From the NCBI GenBank assembly GCA_016765135.1, contig JAESQN010000033.1, positions 59,754 through 123,753 on the forward strand: a stretch of 64,000 nucleotides of DNA. Direction: 5' to 3'. Below, piece after piece: positions 1 to 7,916 of this stretch. The translations under genes and the position numbers were made by a program. The first letter of the stretch is position 1; every line of letters begins with the position of its first letter. Source of the DNA: Robiginitomaculum sp. (lineage in GTDB: Bacteria; Pseudomonadota; Alphaproteobacteria; Caulobacterales; Maricaulaceae). The notes beneath the pieces are model-generated. The model saw only the letters and a list, made by a program, of their open reading frames with translations. It did no database searches and was not told where the DNA came from.

Positions 1-332
1 CCCTCAAGCAATAAATGCGGATCGTGGCGCAGCATTTCGCGGTCTTTACACGTACCCGGCTCGCTCTCGTCGGCATTAACCACCAGATAGTGGGGGCGAT
101 TGGTGACGTCCTTGGGCATAAATGACCACTTCAAGCCGGTCGGGAACCCGGCCCCGCCGCGCCCGCGCAAGCCAGACGCTTTCATATTATCAATAATCCA
201 GTCGCGGCCTTGCTCTAATATTTCCTTGGTGCCGAGCCAAGCCCCACGCTTCATAGCAGCCTCAAGCCTCCAGTCCTGCAAGCCATAAAGATTAGTAAAA
301 ATCCGGTCTTTGTCTTGGAGCAATTCAACCAT
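1..332 (-). CDS. nuoF: NADH-quinone oxidoreductase subunit F, 3' part outside window
   Basis: This is the N-terminal part (about 110 residues) of the complex I subunit that binds NADH and FMN and starts electron transfer at the cytoplasmic arm. The reading frame begins [12 protein letters not shown], and the glycine-rich [16 protein letters not shown] loop and the [11 protein letters not shown] motif, both typical of the FMN/NADH site, follow. The gene runs off the left edge, so the iron-sulfur part is not visible. The ATG at 332 has a good ribosome site (GAGAGG). The start overlaps by 8 nt the end of a repeat-containing linker frame that comes down from nuoE. Confidence 0.95.
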   Translation of the reverse strand, partial: MVELLQDKDRIFTNLYGLQDWRLEAAMKRGAWLGTKEILEQGRDWIIDNMKASGLRGRGGAGFPTGLKWSFMPKDVTNRPHYLVVNADESEPGTCKDREMLRHDPHLLLE

Positions 333-621
333 GGGTACCTCTCAATAGGAGCAATGAGAACCTTGTAGGGTGGATTAGCGCATTCAGCAAATAATTGGAA
401 TCAGTGTAATTTCTCCTTCCTCCGTTTTTCACGGGGGAAGTACCCCGGAGGGGGGATGGGGGCGCGCACCTTTTGTGCGCTTCTGAATTTTCGTCGTCCA
501 CTTTGCTTCGCAAGGCCGCAAGAGCGGCGCCCCCATCGCCTCCGCAAGAGCTCCGGCACTTCCCCCGTAGAAAACGGAGGAAGGAAAAAACAAGGTTATT
601 CTTTTGTAAAAGTTCAACCAT
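325..621 (-). CDS. Linker ORF between nuoE and nuoF (repeat-derived)
   Basis: An open frame of 98 codons fills the whole nuoE-nuoF gap. Its ATG at 621 shares one base with the nuoE stop (TGATG; another ATG lies 3 nt upstream at 624). Its TGA at 325-327 sits inside the nuoF start as ATGGTTGA, an 8-nt overlap. The first residues, MVELLQKN, repeat the N-terminus of NuoF (MVELLQDK) with some different codons, and the rest is translated palindromic repeat. No known domain is visible. I infer that its role is to carry ribosomes from nuoE to nuoF, not to make a useful protein. It could also be a decayed former nuoF start. Confidence 0.5.
   Translation of the reverse strand: MVELLQKNNLVFSFLRFLRGKCRSSCGGDGGAALAALRSKVDDENSEAHKRCAPPSPLRGTSPVKNGGRRNYTDSNYLLNALIHPTRFSLLLLRGTHG
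364..379. repeat. Fragment of dispersed repeat D
   Basis: The 16-mer TGTAGGGTGGATTAGC is identical to the end of the inverted repeat at 12801-12888. Only one arm is present here. Confidence 0.5.
411..590. repeat. Dispersed inverted repeat, family A (copy 1)
   Basis: The two ends are inverted copies built on TTCCTCCGTTTT, a short spacer and ACGGGGGAAGT. Internal blocks GATGGGGGCGC and CGCAAGAGC also recur in inverted order. Related copies lie at 20411-20621 and 31341-31481. It carries no gene for movement, so it looks like a non-autonomous (MITE- or REP-like) element. Confidence 0.75.
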
Positions 622-1295
622 CATTTTGCCCCCACCTTGGCTTTACCCGAATTCGGCAATTTCTTTTGCTTTACTTTATTATAAAAACCTTTGGTGTTTA
701 GGGTTACTGCACCTGTGATAGGCTCGGAGGTATGGCGCGTATTTTGCGGCCCCGGCTTAACCTTGCGGCCCGCCGCCAAATCGTCTAGCAGGGTTTCAAA
801 ATTATCCACGTCCAAATCTTCGTAATAATCATCACCAGCCGCATTGCTAATTTGTATCATAGGCGCATTGGCACACGCACCCAGGCACTCGACCTCTATC
901 CAGCTAAATTTACCGTCGGCACTTACAGAACCCTTAGGCCCGATTTTCTTCTCGCAAACCTTCTTCAAATCCCCGGCTCCGCGCAACCAGCACGGCGTTG
1001 TGCCGCAAAGTTGCACATGATGTTCACCCACGGGCGCGAGATTGAACATGGTGTAAAATGTCGCCACTTCGTAAACGCGCATATAAGGCATGTCCAAATG
1101 CGCGGCCACCGCTTCAAGCGCAGGCGCAGGCAACCAGCCACCGGCTTGTTTCTGGACAATCCAAAGCCCCGGAATAAGCGCAGACGCTTGCCGACCTTTG
1201 GGATATTTCTTTATCCAAATACCAATTTCTTTTTTGGACGCCGCAGACAGCGCAAAACTGTCCGGCTGCTCCTTGGCAAGTCTTCTGGCACTCAT
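621..1295 (-). CDS. nuoE: NADH-quinone oxidoreductase subunit E (24 kDa)
   Basis: This complex I subunit carries the [2Fe-2S] cluster N1a next to the NADH site of NuoF. The 224-residue protein has a thioredoxin-like fold, and the four cluster ligands are visible as CGTTPC (Cys97, Cys102) and CLGAC (Cys137, Cys141). The N-terminal helical domain with [15 protein letters not shown] is typical. The start overlaps the end of nuoD by 4 nt (ATGA). The tail after residue 170 is lysine-rich and longer than in the shortest homologues. The function is secure from motifs and operon position. Confidence 0.97.
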   Translation of the reverse strand: MSARRLAKEQPDSFALSAASKKEIGIWIKKYPKGRQASALIPGLWIVQKQAGGWLPAPALEAVAAHLDMPYMRVYEVATFYTMFNLAPVGEHHVQLCGTTPCWLRGAGDLKKVCEKKIGPKGSVSADGKFSWIEVECLGACANAPMIQISNAAGDDYYEDLDVDNFETLLDDLAAGRKVKPGPQNTRHTSEPITGAVTLNTKGFYNKVKQKKLPNSGKAKVGAK

Positions 1296-2479
1296 CGGTC
1301 AACCTCCCCGAACACTATATCCAGCGAGCCTAGAATGGCCGAGACGTCGGCTAGCATATGGCCTCTGTTGAGAAAATCCATGGCTTGGAGATGGGCGAAA
1401 CCCGGTGCGCGGATTTTGCAACGATATGGTTTGTTGCTCCCGTCCGAGACCAGAAACACCCCGAACTCGCCCTTGGGGGCTTCGATAGCGGTGTAAACCT
1501 CGCCCGCCGGGACTTTAAAACCCTCAGTGTACAGTTTGAAATGCTGGATCAGCGCTTCCATGTCTTGTTTCATGTCAGCACGGCGCGGCGGTGTGACTTT
1601 GTGGTTATCCGACAGAACCGGGCCTTCGGGCATCATGTCCAGGCATTGCTCGATAATTTTAACGCTCTCATACATTTCTTCCATGCGGCACAAATAACGG
1701 TCATAGCAATCACCGTTCTTGCCGAGGGGGATTTTAAATTCAAGCTCGTTATAAACCTCATAGGGCTGGGCGCGGCGCAAATCCCAGGCCATGCCGGAAC
1801 CGCGTACCATGACGCCGCTAAAACCCCAGTCCAGCGCATCTTGCTTGGAGACAACGCCAATATCGACATTGCGCTGTTTGAAAATCCGGTTGTCGGTCAG
1901 CAGAGTTTCAATATCGCGCATCTTCTGGGGGAATTGTTTGCACCAGTCGCGCATATCGTCAGCCAGACCCTCTGGCATGTCCTGGCGCACACCGCCGACC
2001 CGAAAATAGGCCGCATGGAGGCGCGAGCCAGACACGCGCTCATAAAACACCATCAGCTTTTCGCGTTCTTCAAAACCCCAGACAGGCGGCGTCAATGCGC
2101 CCACGTCCATAGCCTGGGTGGTCACATTTAAAATATGCGACAAAATCCGGCCAACTTCCGACCACAAAACCCGCAAGAATTGCGCCCGGCGCGGCACTTC
2201 CACGCCCATCAATTTCTCAATCGCCATGCAAAACGCATGCTCCTGGTTCATGGGCGCCACATAGTCGAGCCGGTCAAAATACGGAATAGCCTGCATATAA
2301 GTCTTGTGCTCAATCAGCTTTTCCGTACCCCGGTGCAAAAGCCCAATATGCGGATCCACCCGCTCAACCACTTCACCCTCAAGCTCAAGCACAAGGCGAA
2401 GCACACCATGCGCCGCAGGATGCTGCGGGCCGAAGTTTATTGTAAACTTGCGGTCGTCGATTTGTTCAAGATCAGGCAT
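1292..2479 (-). CDS. nuoD: NADH-quinone oxidoreductase subunit D (49 kDa)
   Basis: The 395-residue subunit forms, with NuoB, the quinone-binding pocket of complex I. The N-terminal [10 protein letters not shown] motif (residues 16-25) that lines the quinone site is intact, as are [12 protein letters not shown] and the C-terminal VFGEVDR end. The start used here (ATG at 2479) has the ribosome site AGGGGAT. Its N-terminus, [15 protein letters not shown], partly repeats the sequence DLDRKFTIN in the linker frame upstream, which suggests that an older start lay at 2693 before repeat DNA entered the gene boundary. Confidence 0.97.
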   Translation of the reverse strand: MPDLEQIDDRKFTINFGPQHPAAHGVLRLVLELEGEVVERVDPHIGLLHRGTEKLIEHKTYMQAIPYFDRLDYVAPMNQEHAFCMAIEKLMGVEVPRRAQFLRVLWSEVGRILSHILNVTTQAMDVGALTPPVWGFEEREKLMVFYERVSGSRLHAAYFRVGGVRQDMPEGLADDMRDWCKQFPQKMRDIETLLTDNRIFKQRNVDIGVVSKQDALDWGFSGVMVRGSGMAWDLRRAQPYEVYNELEFKIPLGKNGDCYDRYLCRMEEMYESVKIIEQCLDMMPEGPVLSDNHKVTPPRRADMKQDMEALIQHFKLYTEGFKVPAGEVYTAIEAPKGEFGVFLVSDGSNKPYRCKIRAPGFAHLQAMDFLNRGHMLADVSAILGSLDIVFGEVDR

Positions 2480-2693
2480 GGATATCCCCTAACAAACTCT
2501 TTTTTATTGTCATCCCGTCCAAGCCGCCCTTGCACCCCAAGGGCACTTCCTTCAGGGCGCGGCGCAGAGCCGGGACCTCATAGTTTGCGGCAAGTCCGAG
2601 GTCCCGGGTCAAGCCCGGGATGACAGAAAGGGGGGAATTGATGGTGAATTTCCTGTCAAGATCTTGAGTGGAAGTTTGGGTTTGGTTAGTCAT
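2472..2693 (-). CDS. Linker ORF between nuoC and nuoD (repeat-derived)
   Basis: A 73-codon open frame fills the gap. Its ATG shares a base with the nuoC stop (TGATG; an in-frame GTG lies at 2696), and its TGA overlaps the nuoD start as ATGCCTGA (8 nt). The first 19 residues read [26 protein letters not shown] recurs at residues 9-15 of NuoD, and six of those seven codons differ synonymously. The remainder is translated repeat E ([10 protein letters not shown] and so on). I infer a remnant of the original nuoD start that now bridges translation across the repeat. Confidence 0.5.
   Translation of the reverse strand: MTNQTQTSTQDLDRKFTINSPLSVIPGLTRDLGLAANYEVPALRRALKEVPLGCKGGLDGMTIKKSLLGDIHA
2508..2625. 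repeat. Inverted repeat E
   Basis: The element has 10-bp perfect terminal inverted repeats, TGTCATCCCG at 2508-2517 and CGGGATGACA at 2616-2625, with internal short palindromes such as TTGCACCCCAAGGGCA. Repeats with GTCATCCCGGGCTTGACCCGGG-like sequence are widespread in alphaproteobacterial genomes. Only one copy is present in this window. Confidence 0.7.
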
Positions 2694-3301
2694 CACTCCG
2701 CCCCCTCTTCAGTCTTTTCTTGAGACTTAGTGTATTTGGCCCCTTCCCACGGAGACATGAAATCAAAGTCCCGGAATTCTTGGGGCAGATTTACCGCTTC
2801 GTATATTACCGATTTGCGTTCTTCGTCGTAGCGGACTTCTACGAAACCTGTCAGGGGGAAATCTTTGCGTAGGGGGTGGCCTTCGAAACCGTAATCCGTG
2901 AGTAGCCTGCGTAAATCCGGGTGTTCGTCGAAAGCTATGCCGTACATATCAAAAGCTTCGCGCTCGAACCAGTTGGCCGCCGGGTACACGCCGATCATAG
3001 TGTGGACGGGGGTGTCTGCGCCGGTGGTGACTTTGACGCGGATACGGTGGTTGAGCTGCATGGATAGCAAATGATAGACGACCTCGAAACGGCGCTCGCG
3101 ACCCGGATAATCGACGCCGCAAATGTCGATGAGTGTGGTGAATTTACACACCGCATCATCCCGCAAAAACGTGATGGTATCAACAATATCCTCGCGCCGC
3201 GCATCCAGGGTCAATTCGCCGTTTGTGATGCTCGCGCCATTGAGCGAACTATCCAGTGCGCTTAGGATATGGTCTTTGAGATTTTCAAGATCATTGCTCA
3301 T
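2693..3301 (-). CDS. nuoC: NADH-quinone oxidoreductase subunit C (30 kDa)
   Basis: The 202-residue peripheral-arm subunit contacts NuoD and NuoB. The family signature ERE-x-FDMYGI-x-FxxHPDLRRLLTDYGFEGHPLRKDFPL is present around residues 113-150. The last 25 residues are acidic and lysine-rich, as is usual. nuoC is separate from nuoD, as in other alphaproteobacteria. The start at 3301 follows nuoB by 2 nt, and the stop overlaps the following linker frame. Confidence 0.97.
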   Translation of the reverse strand: MSNDLENLKDHILSALDSSLNGASITNGELTLDARREDIVDTITFLRDDAVCKFTTLIDICGVDYPGRERRFEVVYHLLSMQLNHRIRVKVTTGADTPVHTMIGVYPAANWFEREAFDMYGIAFDEHPDLRRLLTDYGFEGHPLRKDFPLTGFVEVRYDEERKSVIYEAVNLPQEFRDFDFMSPWEGAKYTKSQEKTEEGAE

Positions 3302-3303
3302 AT

Positions 3304-3846
3304 TTAGCGCTCAATATTACCTTCGCGGTGAATTTTCTTCTGGAGTTGCAAAATCCCGTAGACCAAGGCCTCGGCGGTTGGCGGACAGCCGGGCACATAT
3401 ATATCCACCGGGACAATCCGGTCACAACCGCGCACCACGGCGTAGGAATAATGATAATAGCCGCCGCCGTTGGCGCATGACCCCATAGAGATCACATAAC
3501 GCGGGAACGGCATTTGGTCATAAACCTTGCGCAGAGCCGGTGCCATTTTATTGGTCAAGGTTCCCGCCACAATCATCACATCACTTTGGCGGGGTGAACC
3601 TCTGGGCGCAAACCCGAACCGCTCCACATCATAACGCGGCATGGCAGACTGCATCATTTCGACCGCGCAACAGGCCAGCCCAAATGTCATCCACATGAGA
3701 GAACCAGACCTGGCCCAGGTGATTAGACTATCCGCCGGAGCCACCAAAAAACCTTTGTCGGCCAGCTGATCCGACAGCCCGTCGTAAAACGGGTCGTGCT
3801 TGGTCGGGTCGTATGTGGGTGTTTCGTTTACAATTATTTGTGACAT
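3304..3846 (-). CDS. nuoB: NADH-quinone oxidoreductase subunit B (PSST)
   Basis: The 180-residue subunit holds the terminal [4Fe-4S] cluster N2, which reduces ubiquinone. The ligands are visible as the tandem Cys59-Cys60, Cys124 in [15 protein letters not shown] and Cys154 in [10 protein letters not shown]. The frame is open up to 3933, but I chose ATG 3846 (MSQIIVNE) because it has a nearby GGGGG ribosome site and the longer version would read back into nuoA. It lies 28 nt after nuoA. Confidence 0.97.
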   Translation of the reverse strand: MSQIIVNETPTYDPTKHDPFYDGLSDQLADKGFLVAPADSLITWARSGSLMWMTFGLACCAVEMMQSAMPRYDVERFGFAPRGSPRQSDVMIVAGTLTNKMAPALRKVYDQMPFPRYVISMGSCANGGGYYHYSYAVVRGCDRIVPVDIYVPGCPPTAEALVYGILQLQKKIHREGNIER

Positions 3847-3874
3847 ATATAACCCCCGTGATAATCCTTTCGGA

Positions 3875-4300
3875 TTACTCCCAGTCCAGGGCTCCCTTCT
3901 TCCAAGCATAAGCCAGGCCAACGGCCAGCTCAAACAGGAATATCATGACAACAGCCCAGCCATACACCCCGATTTTGTCAATTGACACGGCCCACGGAAA
4001 CAAAAACGCCACTTCGATGTCAAAGATAATGAACAATATAGCCACCAGATAAAACCGCACATCAAATTTCATGCGCGAATCGTCAAAGGCATTAAACCCG
4101 CATTCATAGGTCGAGATTTTTTCCGCGTCTGGGCTGGACGGTGCAAATATCTTGGCCATGACCAAAAACGCCAGAGAAATGACGAGGCCAATAGCGAAGA
4201 GCATGACCACGGGTAGGTATTCGAGCAAAAAGGCTGCCTGAACGCTAGAACTGGCGGAATTAACGGTGCCGAAAACAATAAATTGCAGGCCGTCTGTCAT
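3875..4300 (-). CDS. nuoA: NADH-quinone oxidoreductase subunit A
   Basis: A small membrane subunit with three transmembrane helices (roughly residues 26-48, 82-102 and 110-132). The conserved quinone-cavity loop is visible as [40 protein letters not shown] chose ATG 4300 (141 residues, ribosome site GGTGGAAGAG). A GTG at 4327 would add nine residues. It is the first gene of the nuo operon, so the promoter should lie in 4301-4582, although I see no clear consensus there. Confidence 0.96.
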   Translation of the reverse strand: MTDGLQFIVFGTVNSASSSVQAAFLLEYLPVVMLFAIGLVISLAFLVMAKIFAPSSPDAEKISTYECGFNAFDDSRMKFDVRFYLVAILFIIFDIEVAFLFPWAVSIDKIGVYGWAVVMIFLFELAVGLAYAWKKGALDWE

Positions 4301-4582
4301 GCTCGCTCTTCCACCATATTTACGCACAAAAGATGATTCCCATCCAGTGCAGATTTCCCGGACAAACTAATCCCTGACAACACAAAAGGCAATGCGTTAT
4401 TTTGCCCGGTTGACAAATAATCGAAAACCTGAAGTTGGAACATAAAGCCAGAAGTTAGAAGTTTGAATTCTGCTATTTATGAACATTTTTTAATGCACGG
4501 TTTATGTCCCGTTCATTTTGTGCGCGTTAGTGTGCTTGCGGAGGGGTTGAGTTTTGACGCTAACCAATAGAAAGAGATTATC

Positions 4583-5035
4583 ATGATAAATTTGAAACGC
4601 AAAGCTTTGGTGACGATTGTCGCGCTATCAGGTGTTTTGGCCCTTGCAGGGTGCGAGACCACAAACGGCAACAACAATGCTCTGAAAAAAGGCGCAGTTG
4701 GTGCGCTGGCTGGCGCGGCTGCTGGAGCCATTATCGGCAATAATGCAGGCGACGGCGACGGCCAGTCCGGTGCGCTGATTGGCGCGGTTATCGGTGGTGC
4801 TGGTGGTGCCTATGCGGGTTGCCGCGAAGACGGCGGGTGCGGGGCCAGGCCGCAAAACAGAAACTATAATCACGATTATAGTCGCCAACAGAATGCTCCT
4901 GTCGTTCAGGGCCATACTCAGGGTCAAACGATAAATAAACGCCAATTTTTCGACCAAAATACGGGCCGTTATTATTTCTACGACCCTGCCACCCGTATGG
5001 AATATTACGAAAACGGCGAGCGCAAATATAGATAA
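4583..5035 (+). CDS. Glycine-zipper lipoprotein
   Basis: The 150-residue protein begins with a short signal and the lipobox LALAGC (Cys24), so it should be lipid-anchored. Residues 37-80 form a glycine-zipper region (GAVGALAGAAAGAIIGNNAG, then GALIGAVIGGAGGAYAG), as in the SlyB/YMGG families of outer-membrane lipoproteins. The C-terminal 50 residues are rich in Asn, Gln and Tyr and end in a repeated FxxxTGRYYFYDPATRMEYY pattern. It stands alone, diverges from nuo and is followed by a strong terminator. It probably has a structural role in the envelope; the precise function is unknown. Confidence 0.85.
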   Translation: MINLKRKALVTIVALSGVLALAGCETTNGNNNALKKGAVGALAGAAAGAIIGNNAGDGDGQSGALIGAVIGGAGGAYAGCREDGGCGARPQNRNYNHDYSRQQNAPVVQGHTQGQTINKRQFFDQNTGRYYFYDPATRMEYYENGERKYR

Positions 5036-5056
5036 TCCGCATTCTTATATTTTAGA

Positions 5057-5085
5057 AAACCCCGGCTCTGATGCCGGGTTTTTTT
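5057..5085 (+). terminator. Intrinsic terminator after lipoprotein
   Basis: A CCCGGC/GCCGGG stem with a 6-nt loop is flanked by an A run and followed by seven T. It lies 20 nt after the lipoprotein stop. Confidence 0.9.
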
Positions 5086-5164
5086 ATGCACACAACGCAA
5101 ACATTCATCTAAAATTAACCACAATCCAGTTGTTAGTCCAAGTACAACTTATAAAGGAATAGCC

Positions 5165-5893
5165 ATGAAAAAAACACTCCTCATAACATCCGCTTGCCTG
5201 TTATTCCCGGCTTTTGCATTTGCAGAAGACGGCAACAAAACCTGGAGCGGCGAAGCCTCGGTATCCGGCTCGACCACCTCGGGCAACACCAGCACTACGG
5301 ATATTGGTGTCGCCTTGCGTCTTTCCAAAAAACATGGCCTGTGGACGCACAATTTCGACACTACATATGACTTGGGCAAAGCCAACGGCGTTGATAATAA
5401 AAACCGCTGGTATATTGGCTATAAAATCGATCGCCAAATCAATGAGCGCTTATTTGCCTATGCGAATGTTAATTACCTCACGGATAATTTTGGGCCGTTC
5501 AAACAAGAAAGCTTTATCGGCACGGGTCTTGGTTATCAGGTGATTGAGCCTGACCCGGTAAAATGGACGGTAGAAGCTGGCGCGGGTTACCGTTCGCAAA
5601 AAGCACGCCAAAGCGGGAACATCCCCAGCTTCACGCAAGATGAATTTGCCTTACGCAGCGCATCTAAATTTGATTACAAATTCAGCGATGCGGTCAGCAT
5701 GTTCAACAATTCAGAAGTGGTATGGTCAAAAAGCGACACCTATATCTGGAACGAAATCGGCGTTACCGCCCACCTGGCTGGCAATCTCGCTGCCCGGTTC
5801 AGTTTTCGCATTGACCACCATACGGACGTACCGCTCGGCGTAGAAAACACCGACACCATCACCCGTGGGTCACTGGTTTATACGTTGAAATAA
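5165..5893 (+). CDS. DUF481 outer-membrane beta-barrel protein (YdiY-like)
   Basis: The 242-residue protein has a clear signal peptide that ends in AFAFA before EDGNKTW. The mature part begins WSGEASVSGSTTSGNTSTTDIGVALRL, the hallmark of the DUF481 family (salt-induced outer-membrane protein YdiY), and continues with alternating aromatic beta strands to a final LVYTLK. The substrate and role of the family are unsettled. It is monocistronic. The last 24 nt overlap the 3' end of the convergent folK gene, and its likely terminator lies inside folK. Confidence 0.88.
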   Translation: MKKTLLITSACLLFPAFAFAEDGNKTWSGEASVSGSTTSGNTSTTDIGVALRLSKKHGLWTHNFDTTYDLGKANGVDNKNRWYIGYKIDRQINERLFAYANVNYLTDNFGPFKQESFIGTGLGYQVIEPDPVKWTVEAGAGYRSQKARQSGNIPSFTQDEFALRSASKFDYKFSDAVSMFNNSEVVWSKSDTYIWNEIGVTAHLAGNLAARFSFRIDHHTDVPLGVENTDTITRGSLVYTLK

Positions 5894-6403
5894 GGGTTCA
5901 AGTCGCCGCATTGGCGCAACCTCGTTTAGTGAAAGCCGTGCGCTCCAGTCATGGAGTGCGCGGTTTTTTACGGGGTCATGCCAATCAGGCGCGATTTCTG
6001 CCAATGGAAATAGCACGAACGGACGCTCTAGCATTCGCGGATGAGGCAATGTCAAAGCTTCGCTCTCCAAAATTTTTCCATTATAATCCAAAATGTCCAA
6101 GTCCAGTGGTCGGGCCGCATTACGCACGGTTTGCGTCCGTCCAAAAGTCATTTCTGTGTGTTTAAGAACTCCGAGCAATTCCAAAGGCTCGTGCTTTGTC
6201 TCCACCTCGATCACCGCATTTATATAAGGGGCTTGGGCTTCAGGATCAGGCCAGGCCGGGCTTTGCCATAAATTTGAGACCGCCATGATTTTCATCTCAC
6301 CGCCAAGCAAATCCAGCACATGTCTAAATGTCTGCGCCGGAACGCAAACCTGCCCGCCATATTTGGCCTCTTGGTTCGCCCCCAAAGCAATATAAATGCC
6401 CAC
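5870..6403 (-). CDS. folK: 2-amino-4-hydroxy-6-hydroxymethyldihydropteridine diphosphokinase
   Basis: This enzyme moves pyrophosphate from ATP to hydroxymethyl-dihydropterin in folate synthesis. The 177-residue protein shows YIALGANQ at the start, NLWQSPAWPDP, PYINAVIEVET, the RPLDLDILDYNG metal and ATP motif and LPHPRMLERPFVLFPLAEIAPDW. It follows smpB by 19 nt on the same strand. Its 3' end is unusual: it overlaps the convergent DUF481 gene by 24 nt, and codons for RALHDWSAR form a stem that can act as a terminator for that gene. Confidence 0.94.
   Translation of the reverse strand: MGIYIALGANQEAKYGGQVCVPAQTFRHVLDLLGGEMKIMAVSNLWQSPAWPDPEAQAPYINAVIEVETKHEPLELLGVLKHTEMTFGRTQTVRNAARPLDLDILDYNGKILESEALTLPHPRMLERPFVLFPLAEIAPDWHDPVKNRALHDWSARLSLNEVAPMRRLEPLFQRINQ
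5936..5969 (+). terminator. Intrinsic terminator of DUF481 gene inside folK
   Basis: A near-perfect stem of 11 nt, CCGTGCGCTCC with GGAGTGCGCGG, closes a 6-nt loop and is followed by TTTTTT on the plus strand. It lies 43 nt after the DUF481 stop, within folK codons on the other strand. Confidence 0.75.
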
Positions 6404-6422
6404 AGACCCTAACCCCCTCTTT

Positions 6423-6902
6423 TCATGAATGGGCTTTCATAACGCGGGCTTTTTGGCGGTTCCAGTCGCGGTTTTTTTGGGTCTGGCGTTTGTCGATATT
6501 TTTCTTACCCACACCAATACCCAGCAAAAGTTTGGCCAAACCTTTTTTGTCAAAATACAGTTTGAGCGGCACAAGTGTGCGCCCTTTGCGCTGAACCGCG
6601 CCCATCAATTTGTTAATTTCGCGGCGTTTCAGCAGCAATTTACGCGGCCTTGTGGTTTTGTGGTTGAACTGGCTCGCCGGTTCATAAATCGGGATAGTCG
6701 CATTGATCAGAAAAATTTCCGTGCCCTCCACCGCCGCATAGCTCTCCGCGATATTGGCATGACCGAGCCGCAAGGCTTTGACCTCCGTCCCGACCAGCAT
6801 AATCCCGGCCTCAAAGGTCTCCTCAATGGCGTATTCATAGCGCGCCCGGCGGTTCTCGGCTATGGCTTTGCTATGGTGGGCAGGTCTTTGCTTGCGGGCC
6901 AT
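6423..6902 (-). CDS. smpB: SsrA-binding protein
   Basis: SmpB brings tmRNA to stalled ribosomes for trans-translation. The 159-residue protein has the expected beta-barrel ([26 protein letters not shown], then [12 protein letters not shown]) and the positively charged tail [23 protein letters not shown]. The frame extends upstream, but ATG 6902 ([12 protein letters not shown]) matches the family start and follows the dapA stop by 2 nt, so translation is probably coupled. The tmRNA gene is not in this window. Confidence 0.96.
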   Translation of the reverse strand: MARKQRPAHHSKAIAENRRARYEYAIEETFEAGIMLVGTEVKALRLGHANIAESYAAVEGTEIFLINATIPIYEPASQFNHKTTRPRKLLLKRREINKLMGAVQRKGRTLVPLKLYFDKKGLAKLLLGIGVGKKNIDKRQTQKNRDWNRQKARVMKAHS

Positions 6903-6904
6903 GA

Positions 6905-7780
6905 TTAGATGTCTATGCCTGCCATTTTCATGGCAGCAACAACCGCATCTTTGGTGCTTTGGCGACATGATGTAATTGGCAAACGCACATCGGGCTGCAT
7001 TTTACCCAACAAGTTTAGCGCATATTTAGTCGGGGCCGGGCTGGCATCCAAGAACAAATCCTTGAACAAGCGGTCAAGTTTTTCGTGTAAAATTCTCGCT
7101 TTGCCAAATTCCCCGTCCGCACATAATTTATGTAACTGCGCACATTGGGCCGGCGCAATATTGGAGGCCACCGAGATACATCCCGAACCCCCGTGGGCCC
7201 AATGGGCCAATGCGGTGGGGTCATCGCCGGAAAGCTGGATAAAATCCGCACCGCACACGGCTTTGTAATCGGACACCCGCGACAAATCGGATGTGGCGTC
7301 TTTAAGTCCGGTAATATTGGGGATTTCCGCTAGCCGCCCCATTGTCTCCAAGCTTATATCCACAATGCTACGTCCGGGGATGTTGTACAGGATAATATCA
7401 ATATCAATGGCATTTGCGATGGCCTGAAAATGCTGGAATATCCCCTCTTGCCCCGGTTTATTATAGTAAGGAGCGACCGCCAACACCGCATCCACGCCGC
7501 ATTTTTGCGCTTCGCGTGCCATATATATGGCTTCTGCCGTATTGTTAGAGCCGATACCGGCAATCACTGGCACACGCCCATCTGCGGCTTGCACACATAA
7601 ATCAATGGCATGCACATGTTCCGTATTGCGTAAAGTCGAGGCTTCTCCGGTCGTACCACACGGCACCAGACCATTTGTGCCAGAGCGGATTTGCCAATCG
7701 ACAAATGCCTGATAGGCATCGGCATCGACCTTTTCATCTTTAAACGGTGTAACCAAAGCTGTGAGGGAACCGGATATCAT
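6905..7780 (-). CDS. dapA: 4-hydroxy-tetrahydrodipicolinate synthase
   Basis: DapA condenses pyruvate with aspartate semialdehyde in lysine and diaminopimelate synthesis. The 291-residue TIM-barrel protein shows the pyruvate pocket CGTTGEAST (residues 41-49), catalytic Tyr132 in YNIPGRS and the Schiff-base Lys160 in [10 protein letters not shown]. It heads the dapA-smpB-folK run and diverges from the lytic transglycosylase, an arrangement common in alphaproteobacteria that places cell-wall precursor supply next to wall turnover. Confidence 0.97.
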   Translation of the reverse strand: MISGSLTALVTPFKDEKVDADAYQAFVDWQIRSGTNGLVPCGTTGEASTLRNTEHVHAIDLCVQAADGRVPVIAGIGSNNTAEAIYMAREAQKCGVDAVLAVAPYYNKPGQEGIFQHFQAIANAIDIDIILYNIPGRSIVDISLETMGRLAEIPNITGLKDATSDLSRVSDYKAVCGADFIQLSGDDPTALAHWAHGGSGCISVASNIAPAQCAQLHKLCADGEFGKARILHEKLDRLFKDLFLDASPAPTKYALNLLGKMQPDVRLPITSCRQSTKDAVVAAMKMAGIDI

Positions 7781-7843
7781 TTTTTCGCCTTTACGTTTTT
7801 ATCTCTAGCATTGTTAAGTGTTCATAAAGTATGAGACACTAAA

Positions 7844-7865
7844 CCATATTATAGCTATAATATGG
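7844..7865. promoter_or_regulatory. Perfect 22-bp palindrome between dapA and transglycosylase
   Basis: CCATATTATAG and its exact complement meet at AG/CT without a spacer. Each arm contains a TATAAT-like hexamer (7856-7861 on plus, 7848-7853 on minus). It lies 63 nt upstream of the dapA start and 51 nt upstream of the transglycosylase start, so it could be overlapping divergent -10 boxes or an operator. I see no good -35 at the right distance. Confidence 0.45.
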
Positions 7866-7916
7866 CGTCATAGCTTTCTTTTCTTGCTTAAAGCAAGGCC
7901 AGGGTTAAAATAACAT

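Noticed and set aside
852..1496. Long frames opposite nuoE, nuoD, gltD, ilvB and other genes
   Set aside because: They are mirror frames of strongly biased genes with no ribosome sites, no domains and no gaps in the real gene on the other strand.
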